This document shows positions 32,955 through 42,919 of a stretch of DNA of 64,000 bases, piece after piece; positions within the stretch are counted from its first letter, which is position 1, and every line of letters begins with the position of its first letter. The notes beneath the pieces are model-generated. The model was not told where the DNA came from, did not search any database, and saw nothing but the letters and a program-made list of their open reading frames with translations. Made by a program: the position numbers and the translations under genes. Source of the DNA: Acanthosepion esculentum (taxonomy: Eukaryota; Mollusca; Cephalopoda; Sepiida; Sepiidae); NCBI GenBank assembly GCA_964036315.1, contig OZ038498.1, forward strand, positions 10,029,861 to 10,093,860. The letters are read 5' to 3'.

Positions 32955-33493
32955 ATTATAAATATTGTCTTTTTCTACAGATTAACTCTGGGGAATTTTT
33001 CACATACACATACACATTTACTTCCTTCTGGGCTCTTTCTCTGTCTCTCTAATATGCGTCAGGACTTTTACCCTTGACCTCTTGAAACTTCAACTTTCAC
33101 CTCATCCTTCTGTATATTGTGTATATAAAGATTTATTTTGTGTTTATCCAAACTCTGTGCATTTTCTTTTATTCATTACACAAGGCTAGTATAGACCCAA
33201 ACAAGCCAAATACATTGATATATTGTGGGAACGGATATTATCAGAAGATAACCTAATAACTCCCATAAGTGATAACTATACTCTATATGTTCCCCTGTTA
33301 TTATGTGCCTTACCGAATGTTTGGAAGAACTTTTTACAATAAACAAACTGTGGATGTTAGAAAATTCCGCTAACATCTGCCTGTTTATATTTTGGATATT
33401 TCTGGACCTGTTTCGCTCTTTGTTTTCCCAACTTTTGCATTGAAGTGCCTGCGATTGGAAGAGGTGAAGAATTTGTTTTAGAATATTTCTTTT
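32955..33493. other. No gene seen
   Basis: No open frame with a recognised domain. Confidence 0.3.
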
Positions 33494-34018
33494 TATTTTG
33501 CAGATTGTATTATCGATGTTTTATTTTGCTGATTGTATTACCGATATTTTATTTTGTTCATTGTATTACTGGTGTCTTATTTTGCTGATTGTATTACCGA
33601 CGTTTTGCTGATTGCATTACCGATGCCTCTTCTGATTGTATTACTGATGTGTTTGCTGATTGTATCACCGATGTCTTATTTTGCTGATTGTATTACTGAT
33701 ATATTATTTTGCTGATTGCATTACCGATATTTTTTGCTGATTCGTGTTACTGATGTTTTATTTTGTTTATTGTATTACCGGTGTCTTATTTTGCTGATTG
33801 TATTACCGACGTTTTGCTGATTGTTTTACCGATGTTTTATTTTGCTGATTGCATTAACGATGCCTCTGCTGATTGTATTACTGATGTTTTTGTTGATTGT
33901 ATCACCGATGTCTTATTTTGCTGATTGTATTACCGATATATTATTTTGTTGATTGCATTACTGATATTTTTTGTTGATTCGTATTACTGATGTTTTATTT
34001 TGCTGATTGTATTACTTG
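33494..34018 (+). repeat. ~30-bp minisatellite with higher-order structure
   Basis: Unit near TTATTTTGCTGATTGTATTA plus CCGATGTC, lengths 21-30 bp. Block 33549-33758 is repeated with the same order of variant units from 33759 to about 33998, so a multi-unit segment duplicated. Confidence 0.85.
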
Positions 34019-34621
34019 TTAGGCAGGGTTTGTTTGGTCGTATTTGAAGATTTGTAATTTCAGTTTGAATGCATTCATATTCTCATTTGTCTTGAACTGT
34101 AAAACTGATACTTTCCAATCTCTATAGATGTTATTCTTCCATTTGGCATTGATGAGAAAACCATTTCCAACATGGCAACCCTTATAATTTGAAAAGCAAC
34201 ATTTCTAATCCCTAGCATTCCATTTTATATTCGCTTTATTTCGTTTCATATTTTTTATATTTAAAGAAATTAACATTGTGAAATATTAATAACAAAGATA
34301 ATATTTCTAAAAATTATTGTAATACTTATTAAAATGGATGATTATTTTCATATGTAATTATATTTATTGATTTACTTATAGTTATATATTTAATATACTA
34401 AATTTGGTTTTATATGGAAAAGTAGGTAGTTGTTAATGTCTTATTTTCTTAGAAATTATTTTTTTATTTAGCAATTCATTTTTATTTTTCAAAGCAATTA
34501 TTACTATTTCTACATCTCAACATAACTTGCAGCTATTACTCTTGATATTGTAATGATATACGTTTTTATGACTCCTTATTTAATATTTGCAGCGATATCT
34601 TTTCATATATATAAATACATG

Positions 34622-34627
<6 letters not shown>
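34019..34627. other. No gene seen
   Basis: Very A/T-rich, no coding signal. Confidence 0.35.

Positions 34628-34671
<44 letters not shown>
34628..34671. repeat. (TA)n microsatellite
   Basis: About 22 TA units. Confidence 0.95.
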
Positions 34672-34673
<2 letters not shown>

Positions 34674-34910
34674 AGTGATATAAACAAATTTTTACTACGT
34701 TAATAAAGCATCGATTAAAATATAAATAAATATATAAGATAAGAAATAAAAAAAAAATAAAACGAGCAAAGTAATTCAACCCAAATAAATAAATAAACAA
34801 ATAAACGACTTCTGGTAAAATAACCGCCAAAACAAACTACCCACAATGCACCACTGACCCGTATATATAAATAACCGAGAAAAAAAACAACACTCGTGGC
34901 CTGGCGGTTG

Positions 34911-35039
34911 CGTCTAGCATGAAACAACCTGTCACCTCTAAGTGTTGACGTCAATGTTCACTTTCATATTTACACACGCTCTACCTCTGATATTGATCCC
35001 TTTATCCCATAAATACAGCACACAAGAGTATATTTCTTC

Positions 35040-35043
<4 letters not shown>
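34911..35043 (-). repeat. Foldback family F, copy 3
   Basis: GCGTCTAGCATGAAACAACC, CCTCTAAGTGTTGACGTCAA, TTTACACACGCTCTACCTCT and TATATTTCTTCAT, then (TA)n; reverse complement of copy 1. Confidence 0.8.
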
Positions 35044-35075
<32 letters not shown>

Positions 35076-35106
35076 TAGATAGAGAGATAGATAGAGAGAG
35101 AGAGAT
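35041..35106. repeat. (TA)n followed by (GATA)/(GA) tract
   Basis: About 16 TA units, then GATAGATAGAGAGATAGATAG and GA units. Confidence 0.9.
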
Positions 35107-35139
35107 GATGATGATTATATTCGTAGAACATGGTGGAAA

Positions 35140-35290
35140 GTGCACAATATCAGTGATAGAGCTAACATAATCCTTTGTATGGATATGAATTTGTGACCCT
35201 GGGATTCACGCTTTTGCGATCATCAGACAAACACCACTCAGTTTTATCTGATGATCGCAAAAGCGTGAAATCCAGGATCACAAATTCATA
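35140..35290. repeat. Related foldback with 44-bp arms
   Basis: AAAGTGCACAATATCAGTGA relates to family F. Arms 35184-35227 and 35247-35290 are near-perfect reverse complements (GATCATCAGA / TCTGATGATC inner end). (TA)n follows at 35306. Confidence 0.85.
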
Positions 35291-35300
35291 TACGTACAAC

Positions 35301-35305
<5 letters not shown>

Positions 35306-35371
<66 letters not shown>
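35306..35371. repeat. Compound (TA)n(TG)n microsatellite
   Basis: About 24 TA units, then TG units. Confidence 0.95.
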
Positions 35372-35531
35372 AATTGCATGATTTAATATACGCATGTTTG
35401 CATTTTTAATCACAATGTGAATATTTTCATTTTGTATTATATATTTAAATATATTTTCACTTTATTCATTTATATTTATACATCAATAGATCATATATAT
35501 TTTTCGTTTTTGATTTAAATTTAATTTAACA

Positions 35532-36394
35532 TTGAAAATATGTCGAAATTTTTAGGTTCTACGTCGAAAGTGAGAAAGCTTGAAATATGTCGAAATTTTT
35601 AGTTTCTACGTCGAAAGTGGGAAAGCTTGAAAATATGTCGAAATCTTTAGGTTCTACGCCGAAAGTGAGAAAGCTTGAAAATATGTCGAAATTTTTAGGT
35701 TCTACGTCGAAAGTGGGAAAGCTTGAAAATATGTCGAAATTTTTAGGTTCTACGTCGAAAATGGGAAAGCTTGAAAATATGTCGAAATCTTTAGGTTCTA
35801 TGTCGAAAGTGGGAAAGCTTGAAAATATGTCGAAATTTTTAGGTTCTACGCCGAAAGTGGGAAAGCTTGAAAATATGTCGAAATTTTTAGGTTCTACGTC
35901 GAAAGTGGGAAAGCTTGAAAATATGTCGAAATTTTTAGGTTCTACGTCGAAAGTGAGAAAGCTTGAAAATATGTCGAAATTTTTAGGTTCTACGTCGAAA
36001 GTGGGAAAGCTTGAAAATATGTCGAAATTTTTAGGTTCTACGCCGAAAGTGGGAAAGCTTGAAAATATGTCGAAATTTTTAGGTTCTATGTCGAAAGTGG
36101 GAAAGCTTGAAAATATGTCGATATTTTTAGGTTCTATGTCGAAAGTGGGAAAGCTTGAAAATATGTCGAAATTTTTAGGTTCTACGTCGAAAGTGGGAAA
36201 GCTTGAAAATATGTCGAAATCTTTAGGTTCTATGTCGAAAGTGGGAAAGCTTGAAAATATGTCGAAATTTTTAGGTTCTACGCCGAAAGTGGGAAAGCTT
36301 GAAAATATGTCGAAATTTTTAGGTTCTACGTCGAAAGTGAGAAAGCTTGAAAATATGTCTAAATTTTTAGGTTCTATGTCGAAAGTGAGAAAGA
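35532..36394. repeat. 48-bp minisatellite, ~18 copies
   Basis: Unit ATGTCGAAATTTTTAGGTTC plus TACGTCGAAAGTGGGAAAGC plus TTGAAAAT. Because 48 is a multiple of 3 and the unit lacks stops in several frames, it is open on both strands: 16-residue repeats such as MSKFLGSTSKVGKLEN (plus) and FPTFDVEPKNFDIFSS (minus). Variants are mostly C/T and G/A changes, many at CG (ACGTCG to ATGTCG). No start context, signal or flanking coding sequence supports a protein. An inner half-repeat (TGTCGAAA / CGTCGAAA) suggests the unit arose by doubling. Confidence 0.95.
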
Positions 36395-36867
36395 AATTCC
36401 AAGTTTGCGTAAGCAAGATTACAATATCACATATTATCATTGATATATGTATTTGAAGTGTGTAGTCCGACTGAATTTTAATTTAACCTGCGCAACAGAA
36501 AACTATTTTATTTGAAGCAAAATTAAATTATTTTGGTTTCCCGCTTTATTCCTCCCACACAAATGCACACACGCGCCACGCACGTGTATCTTACTGCAGA
36601 CAGAGGTTGTGAAACATAGCGACACACGAAGAACCAGGCACGAAAAAAATATTCATGACCTTAGTTAAGAATTGCCGTTGTTGGATCTGATTGAAAGGTT
36701 TCGTTTCATGCCGTTTGCAATACGTCGCAAGTTTCGTCTATTTTATTTCATTTTACATGCAATGTGTCTGTTAGCTGACTACTTCTTCGAAGAATCCGAG
36801 ATATGTAACCATTGTCTCGAGTAATGTCTGTTGATATTTAACAGCGATTGTTAGGCAGGAAAACGAC
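36395..36867. other. No gene seen
   Basis: No recognisable coding sequence. Confidence 0.3.
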
Positions 36868-36977
36868 ACACACTCGGGCACGCGCGCACAGACACGCACA
36901 GACACACGTGTGTGCGCGCACTCATATATACACACACGTATACGAAGAGAGAAAAACAAGACAAAGAATGGAAAGAA

Positions 36978-37033
<56 letters not shown>

Positions 37034-37035
37034 TG
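36868..37035. repeat. Alternating purine-pyrimidine CA/CG tract, (TA)n and (GA)n
   Basis: CACACTCGGGCACGCGCGCA and CACACGTGTGTGCGCGCACT (36868-36920), then (TA)n 36983-37011 and (GA)n 37012-37033. Could adopt non-B DNA. Confidence 0.85.
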
Positions 37036-37065
37036 TGTGTATGGGGGGGATAAATTATTATTCAA

Positions 37066-37200
37066 ACATATATTGTTAAATATAACAGATAACGAATGTC
37101 TATTACGTTTGATCAGGAGCCGTTCTAAACTATACGAATAGAAGGGTCCATGATCAAACATAACAGACATTTGTTGTCTGTTATATTTAATAACATATTT
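37066..37200. repeat. Imperfect inverted repeat, ~50-bp arms
   Basis: Left 37066-37115 (TTAAATATAACAGATAACGA, CGTTTGATCA) and right 37151-37200 (TGATCAAACATAACAGACAT, GTCTGTTATATTTAATAACA). Confidence 0.8.
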
Positions 37201-37292
37201 TATGTTTGTGGTGTGGTGTAATGGTTAGCAAGCTTGTCTCGCTAAAACGTTTACGACAGAATAGTGAGTTCGATCCTCACTGAGTGCCCCAT
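37198..37292 (+). repeat. tRNA-like sequence or tRNA-derived SINE head
   Basis: TGGTGTAATGGTTAGCAAGC is an A-box/D-arm-like segment and GTGAGTTCGATCCTCAC forms a perfect 5-bp T stem with TTCGATC loop (B box). The acceptor ends do not pair well and the anticodon arm is irregular, so it is a tRNA pseudogene or SINE head rather than a functional tRNA. The first ~31 bp are copied at 37893-37924. Confidence 0.6.
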
Positions 37293-37461
37293 ACATTTGA
37301 CCTCATGCCACATCTAAGTTACTCTTAAAAAAACAATATATATATATGACGAAAAGATCATTATCAAATATTACAATTTTCGTGGGAAGAGCTTCTTAGT
37401 CTAGCCAAATTATCGTAAATTGGCACTCCTTTCAGATGTGTAATTAGGTATATAGATGCAT

Positions 37462-37516
37462 ATATGCGCGCGCGCACACACACACACACATGTGCGCACA
37501 CATATAGATATATATA
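37462..37516. repeat. (CG)(CA)(TA) compound microsatellite
   Basis: GCGCGCGCGCACACACACAC and following CA/TA units. Confidence 0.85.
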
Positions 37517-37523
37517 TAAATAC

Positions 37524-37891
37524 AGGGTTACCCCAAAAAACGGTAATTTTTTAAGTGCGTATTGCCAGACATGAGCAAGTGGCAATGCTGCAAGACAGTG
37601 ACCTCGAGCAAGTAAACATTTCGCCATTTTAGTAACGAGAATTAAATTCACAGTATCCCTGCTGAGATGTTGCAGCAGTCAATGAGGAATCTCAACAGCA
37701 GATTTCAAGAATGCATTCGTACAGGAGGGCGCCGTCTACAGGACGTAATTTAAAAAAAATGAAAATTCCATCATTGTTTCTTAAATGGCATGTTTCAAGG
37801 TTTCAATTACTATGAATTAAATATTTTTCTTCCATCACTCTTGGTTTTATTGGATTGTTAAAAAGTTCCCGTTTTTTGGGGTCACCCGATA
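37524..37891 (+). mobile_element. Internally deleted IS630/mariner-like element with ~32-bp TIRs
   Basis: Left end AGGGTTACCCCAAAAAACGG (37528) and right end CCGTTTTTTGGGGTCACCCG (37870) are inverted copies, extended by TTTTTTAA/TTAAAAAG inside; TA-rich on both flanks fits TA target sites. The interior near 37655-37750 reads in plus frame EMLQQSMRNLNSRFQ and GGRRLQDVI, like the last residues of DDD/DDE transposases of the IS630/mariner group. So it keeps the 3' end of the transposase gene and lost the rest. The right end is copied inverted at 37946-38046. Confidence 0.7.
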
Positions 37892-37945
37892 TATATTTTA
37901 TGTTTGTGGTGTGGTGTAATGGTTTACATTAATGGTTTGGAGTCA

Positions 37946-38046
37946 CCCGATATATCGGGTGATCCCAAAAAACGGGAACTTTTTAACAATCCAATAAAAC
38001 CAAGAGTGATGGAAAAAAATATTTAATTCATAGTAATTGAAACCTT
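37946..38046 (-). repeat. Inverted copy of the right end of the 37.5-kb element
   Basis: CCCAAAAAACGGGAACTTTT and ACAATCCAATAAAACCAAGA match the reverse complement of 37797-37891 almost exactly, giving ~100-bp arms around a ~55-bp spacer. Confidence 0.85.
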
Positions 38047-38048
38047 AA

Positions 38049-38228
38049 AACAGTGAGCATTGAAGTCAACTCTCAGAGGTGACAGATTGTTTCATGCTAA
38101 ACGCATTCGTCAGGACACATGTGACAGTCTTCAATGTTCACTTTTATATTCACATACGCTCTGTCTCTGATATTGAGCACTTTATCCCTTAAATATAACA
38201 TACCTTGAAAACTATATTTCTTCATACA
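38049..38228 (-). repeat. Foldback family F, copy 4
   Basis: Contains TGACAGATTGTTTCATGCTA, AACGCATTCGTCAGGACACA, TCTTCAATGTTCACTTTTAT, CTCTGTCTCTGATATTGAGC and TATATTTCTTCAT, then TA units: the fullest minus-orientation copy, with inverted AGTGARCATTGAAG at both sides. Confidence 0.8.
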
Positions 38229-38413
38229 TATATATATATGCATGTGTGTGTGTGTGTGCGTGTTTGTGCGTACGAGTGTGCTTGCGCGCGGATTTGTGTG
38301 TGAGCAAGTAGCGGAACAGTTACAGGCGCTGAAAGTGGAATTGTTGAGTCGAATTCAAATTTTGTTCTATTTGTTGCGTTAATTTTAACACTTCTTTGCC
38401 ACTGAGGAGATAT

Positions 38414-38415
<2 letters not shown>

Positions 38416-38451
<36 letters not shown>
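38416..38451. repeat. (TC)n microsatellite
   Basis: About 16 TC units. Confidence 0.95.
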
Positions 38452-38452
<1 letters not shown>

Positions 38453-38944
38453 CTTCCCCCAAACCAATTAGACTGCACTCTCTAGCATTGTCGAAAAGAA
38501 GTTGACATCTGAAAGAGAAGACAACGAAACACCTCTTCCCTATGAAATAAGATGAAAATCATTTTCCTTCAACATATTAATTATCTGTAGCAAGTTACAT
38601 TCAACTCGAATGATTAATCAGATATTTCAGTTCCCACTGCTGACCCATATTGTTTTTTTTTACGGGGGGGGGGCGTTTTCTTTATTGAAGAAAACTGGTT
38701 TGGTTGAAGGAGTGCAGAAAATGTTGCTAAGGTATATCTGCTATGATTCCTGAAATGATACTTGAAGCATTTGCCTCTCTAAGGTTGATTATTTTTTTAC
38801 CAGCTTGATATCATATAATATTTAATTGCATCCAATATAGTGATTTTAATTTTTATTTTATTCTAAATCTTTATTTCAATAGTTAAACAAAAAACTTTTG
38901 TTAGATATTGTTAAAAAATCTTTTTTTAAACAACATTAGGAATT
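38452..38944. other. No gene seen
   Basis: T8 and G8 runs near 38655-38673. No coding signal. Confidence 0.3.
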
Positions 38945-39400
38945 ATTTTGATTTGGTTTGTTTTGTTTTGTTTTACGGCATATCAACCACAATGGGTTAT
39001 TTAATGCCGACAATTTTTATTTCTGGTAATATTTTTCTCTTCAAAAGTCTATTGCTGGTAATATTTTTGTCAAAAATGTATAGCAGGTAATATTGTTTTT
39101 TCTTTTTTTTGTTTTTTCAAAAATGCATAGCAGGTAATATTGTTTTTTTTTTTTGTTTAATTTTTTTTTTCCAGAATGTATAGCTGGTTTGGTTTGTTTT
39201 ACAGCACATCAACCTCAGTGAGTTATTTAAATACCGACAAGAATTTTACGGCTGATATTTTTTTTCAAAAGTATATTACTAGTATTTAAAAAAAAATGTA
39301 TTGCTAGTAATAAGGTATTGTTGGTAATAATTTTTCTTTAAAAATTTATTGCTGGTAATAATTTTTTGCAAAGTATTTCTGGTATTAAAACCTATTTTTA
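38945..39400 (+). repeat. T-rich degenerate tandem repeat
   Basis: Recurring AGCAGGTAATATTGTTTTTT-type units and a longer direct duplication: TTTGGTTTGTTTTG..ACCACAATGGGTTATTTAAT (38952) versus TTTGGTTTGTTTTACAGCAC..GTGAGTTATTTAAA (39188). Confidence 0.6.
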
Positions 39401-40186
39401 CACTTTCATAGTGTTTTGACCTCAATTTGGGGTTTAACTATTTATCCATAGCTGGGACCCTAACAGGTGTTACCACCCCGGCTCCGGGTGAACCTGGGAA
39501 CACCAGCAATTAAGAGGTGGTTCCACGCTCCACAAAACCTCCTGATCAGGGGCCTTGCTGTTGGACGTAGTTTATCATCTTACCCTGGACATGGATGTAG
39601 TTTATCGTCATATCCAGGGAATTAATTTGAAATAGAATTATAGATTATGATTATATTTTAATAAATATTTTATTATGAACGTTCCTTTCTCAGTTAATGG
39701 CTAATAATCGCATAATTTATGTTCTGTAAATATTAGTCAGTACCGTTTTTGAAAAAGTTCAAAGTCAAAACAATTTCATAATACGTTTTCTGAACAATAA
39801 TTGTTGTGTACATAAGATTTATCAAGCATTGGTCTTTAAAACGTTTTCATAAAACCAGATGATAACAATTTCCATTGTTGTAATCTTGTCTTATACACTT
39901 AGCAACGGAATTAAGAAAAGGCAAATGTTTTTTGTACTTGAACGAAGGCCAAATTCACAAAGGACAAACAGATCAGCAAACATGTTTGCTCATAGCCAGA
40001 ACGTTTGCACTGTAATTGATATACCGGGGAAGACTTAAGTAGATCCATATTCTTCGCGCTGCCTAAGAAACCAGGTGCAAACTGCAACGGACAATCAACA
40101 ACAACCTTCAATAACCCTCTACCTCGAGAGTCTCTCGGGCCTTGTATATTGTGAATATAGTATTAAAAAATCGAAAATTATTTTAT

Positions 40187-40189
<3 letters not shown>
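39401..40189. other. No gene; unassigned G/C-richer island at 39450-39620
   Basis: 39460-39620 is unusually G/C-rich (CACCCCGGCTCCGGGTGAAC) and has a direct repeat (GTAGTTTATCATCTTACCCT / GTAGTTTATCGTCATATCCA). The minus open frame at 39911-40111 has no domain. Confidence 0.3.

Positions 40190-40217
<28 letters not shown>
40190..40217. repeat. (TA)n microsatellite
   Basis: About 14 TA units. Confidence 0.95.
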
Positions 40218-40222
<5 letters not shown>

Positions 40223-40314
40223 TTTTCAAGAAACATCTCTCATGTTAATAAATATAAAATATATTATACCATATTTATCACAGGTGGATGCAATGTCGAA
40301 CTGAATGTTGCTCG

Positions 40315-40503
40315 CTGTGGTAGACTGTTCTAGCTCCACGTGCCATGTCTAATGGATGTCAGTTATCAGTTATCTCCTTTTAATTCCCCCTCCAAGTTCT
40401 CCACGGCCTTAACCAGGTATTGAACTCACAACTCTTTGGGTTCTGTCACTGAATTTAACCAACGCCTTTATCCACTATGCCATGTTACCTTAAAGACATC
40501 TTT
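40315..40503 (-). repeat. SINE family A, 5' two-thirds
   Basis: Minus strand: GATGTCTTTAAGGTAACATG (head start), CATAGTGGATAAAGGCGTTG, GAGTTCAATACCTGGTTAAG, ACTGATAACTGACATCC and GGCACGTGGAGCTAG. 3' half missing. Confidence 0.8.
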
Positions 40504-40722
40504 GCATGAATTTCTGGGACTTATAAACTTAATGTCTTCATCAATTGATTTTTTCACCAGTGGTCATATTGAAATTTTTGTTGTTATCATTGCATGTTTT
40601 TTTTTTACCAGAGCTCATATTGCAATTTTTTCGTTGTTATTACTGCTTTTCTCTGGCACTCCTTATTACTGGTTCCCATATTGTATTCATTTCTATGCTT
40701 GGTCGGCTCAGGAGAGAAATTC
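40504..40722 (-). repeat. ~230-bp segment shared with 27766-27990
   Basis: See the 27.8-kb copy. Here the segment is bounded by inverted repeats: CTTAAAGACATCTTTGCATG (40493) and the complement of TCATACACAGATGTCCTTAA (40722). Confidence 0.8.
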
Positions 40723-40785
40723 ATACACAGATGTCCTTAAGGACACATGGCACAGTGGTTAAAGGCCTTGGTTATAGAGTCTTAA
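40723..40785 (+). repeat. SINE family A head, truncated, opposite orientation
   Basis: CAGATGTCCTTAAGGACACA then TGGCACAGTGGTTAAAGGCC and TTGGTTA: a plus-strand SINE head facing away from the minus SINE at 40315-40503. Confidence 0.75.
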
Positions 40786-40791
40786 ATGTAT

Positions 40792-41085
40792 TTATTCATC
40801 AAAATATGACCCATCACATTCTATGACCTTCTCCCAATGGTTCAACAACTGAGTAATGACATTTTTGTAAAAGACCTTAGTCTTACTTTGGAAAAAGTTA
40901 TGCACTTCTGTTTTCGAGTCATCTTCATTATTAAATGTCCTGTTCTTCATATGATTATCTAAGCCTAAAAACAAGTGAAAATCTGTTGGGGAGAGGTCTG
41001 GTGAATACGGTGGATGAAGCATATTCTCCCACTTTAGCTCTGCTAATACTGCAATACAGTGGGCTAAAAATGTAACGATAAATTC
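40792..41085 (-). pseudogene. mariner-type transposase, C-terminal fragment
   Basis: Minus strand: LHPPYSPDLSPTDFHLFLGL is the C-terminal catalytic block of mariner transposases (PHPPYSPDLAPSDYHLF), whose last conserved Asp belongs to the DD34D triad. It is followed by FNNEDDSKTEVHNFFQSK, FYKNVITQLLNHWEKVI and ECDGSYFDE, the normal protein end. Upstream (41085-41022) degraded AVLAELKWENM fits the preceding block. The first two thirds are missing. A 76-codon frame is open; the fragment could not transpose. Confidence 0.85.
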
Positions 41086-41196
41086 ACGATCAATTCTATA
41101 TTTTCTTTTAATTTTAATTTTATTAATTTTCCCTATGAAAATAATTAAAAAACCTTTTTGATGCTATAAAATATTTGACAGCAATAGTCTATCAAA

Positions 41197-42919
41197 ATGC
41201 ATAGATAGGGCCCTCTCTGTCCATCCGTACGCTCACATATTTGTGTTTGGCGATTTTAACGGTCATCACAACCAGTGGCTTAAGAACGCTACTACCGACC
41301 TCGCAGGCATTCATACTCTCAACCTTTCAGCCTCTCAATCCCTCACTCAGATAATCGATTTCCCCACGCGTTTTGCTTACAACCGTGACTGTAAGGCCTC
41401 ACTCCTCGACCTGTGTTTTACCTCCATCTCTGAGTCTTGTAGTGCCACGCAGCTCTGTCCTATCTGTAACTCCGGTCATGCTGTAGTGTCTGTTAGCATC
41501 TCCTTCAGCCCGACCCCCTGCAAGGAGCCTCCTACCACCAGAACCACATTCTGCTACCAACGGGCTGACTGGGACTCGTTTCGTGACTTCCTTCGTGATG
41601 TCCCCTGGGATGCTGTATTTAAGCTCCCCATTCAAGATTGTGCTTCAGAGATATCTTCCTGTGTTAAAGCTGGAATCGACGCTTTCATCCCCTCCAGGAA
41701 ATTCAAGGTCAAACCGCGCTCCTCCCCCTGGTTCACAGCTGCTTGCTCAGCCGCCACTGCCCATAGGAACCACTTCTTCCACCATTTTCGTAGTGATATG
41801 TCCGACTTCAATAGACGCCTATTTACCTCTGCCCGTAACGAGTGTAAGCGTATACTCGACGATGCCAAGTCACTATTTGCTGCCCGGATGAAGGAACGTA
41901 TTGCATCCCGCAAATTTGGCTCCAAAGATTATTGGCGCCTCTGCAAGAGCGTTCTGAACAATAACAAACCCTCCATTCCTCCCTTGTTCAATCAGTTTGA
42001 GGTCCTGACCACCTCTGCCGACAAGGCCGAATGCTTTGCTCGGAAGTTTTCTTCCAATTCAACACTAGACTCTTCCGGGGTACTCATGCCCGATTTCCCT
42101 CCCAGAACTGAGGCCCTCTTGGACGGATTGCACATAACTCCGTCGTCGGTATTGGGCATTATTTCTAACTTAGATCACCACAAGGCTACTGGTGGTGACG
42201 GGATACCAGCCATTGTCCTGAAGAAATGCGCACCTGAACTGGCGCCTGCCTTCTCTAAATTATACAACCGCTGCCTCAAGGAGTCCTGTTTTCCTGACTG
42301 CTGGAAGTCCTCAACCATTGTTCCTGTCTTTAAGAACTCTGGTGACCCCTCCGACCCTTCCAATTACTGTCCTATCAGTCTCCTACCCCTCTTCGGCAAA
42401 GTCTTCGAGGCCATTATCAACACCGAAATGATTAATCATCTGATATCCCATGATCTGCTCTCAGACAAGCAGTATGGTTTCCGCTTTGCCCGATCTACTG
42501 CCGATGTGCTTACGGCCATCACTGAATTTGTCTACCAAGCTATCCATAATAACGGTGAAGCTCGTGCCGTGGCCCTTGACATCTCCAAAGCGTTTGATAG
42601 AGTGTGGCATGCCGGCATTCTTCGCAAGCTCCAGGGTTATGGTATCACAGGTCGTTTGTTTGACCTAATACAATCATTCCTGTCAAACCGGGAATTGAAG
42701 GTCGTTCTCAGTGGATTCATCTCCAGCTCTTATCCCACTAACGCAGGTGTTCCTCAAGGCTCCATCCTAGGCCCTACTCTGTTCCTCATATTTATAAACG
42801 ACCTTCCTGACGCCATAGACTCCCAAGTCGGCATCTACGCTGCCTCAAACACAAATCTAGTGATGCTGACAAAGTTAACCTGGCAGCTCAAATTGAAAAG
42901 GACCTCCAATCGGTTGTGA
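41197..42919 (+). pseudogene. LINE endonuclease (partial) and reverse transcriptase
   Basis: Open from about 41197; the listed reading from GTG 41243 gives VFGDFNGHHNQWL (endonuclease GDFN motif; the N-terminal part with the catalytic Glu is truncated), QIIDFPTRF, LLDLCFTS and GHAVVSVSI (SDH motif changed to SGH). RT blocks: HHKATGGDGIPAIVLKKC (block 1), STIVPVFKNSGDPSDPSNYC (block 2, normal YRPIS reads YCPIS), AVALDISKAFDRVWHAGI (motif A with catalytic Asp) and GVPQGSILGPTLFLIFINDL (motif B). At motif C the sequence reads GIYA then ASNTN: the DD of YADD and the next residues are deleted at 42841-42853, with a frameshift. The product would nick and copy at the target; this one cannot polymerise. 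Confidence 0.92.

Noticed and set aside
35247..35290. Hammerhead-like CTGATGA in the 35.2-kb foldback
   Set aside because: CTGATGATCGC has no stem II/GAAA order; it is simply the inner arm of an inverted repeat.
35559..36456. Repetitive ~290-residue proteins on both strands
   Set aside because: Product of a 48-bp array whose length is a multiple of three; unit variation is not synonymous on either strand and no flanking coding context exists.
37198..37292. Functional tRNA gene
   Set aside because: T arm is perfect but the acceptor stem does not pair and the anticodon arm is irregular; better explained as a SINE head or pseudogene.
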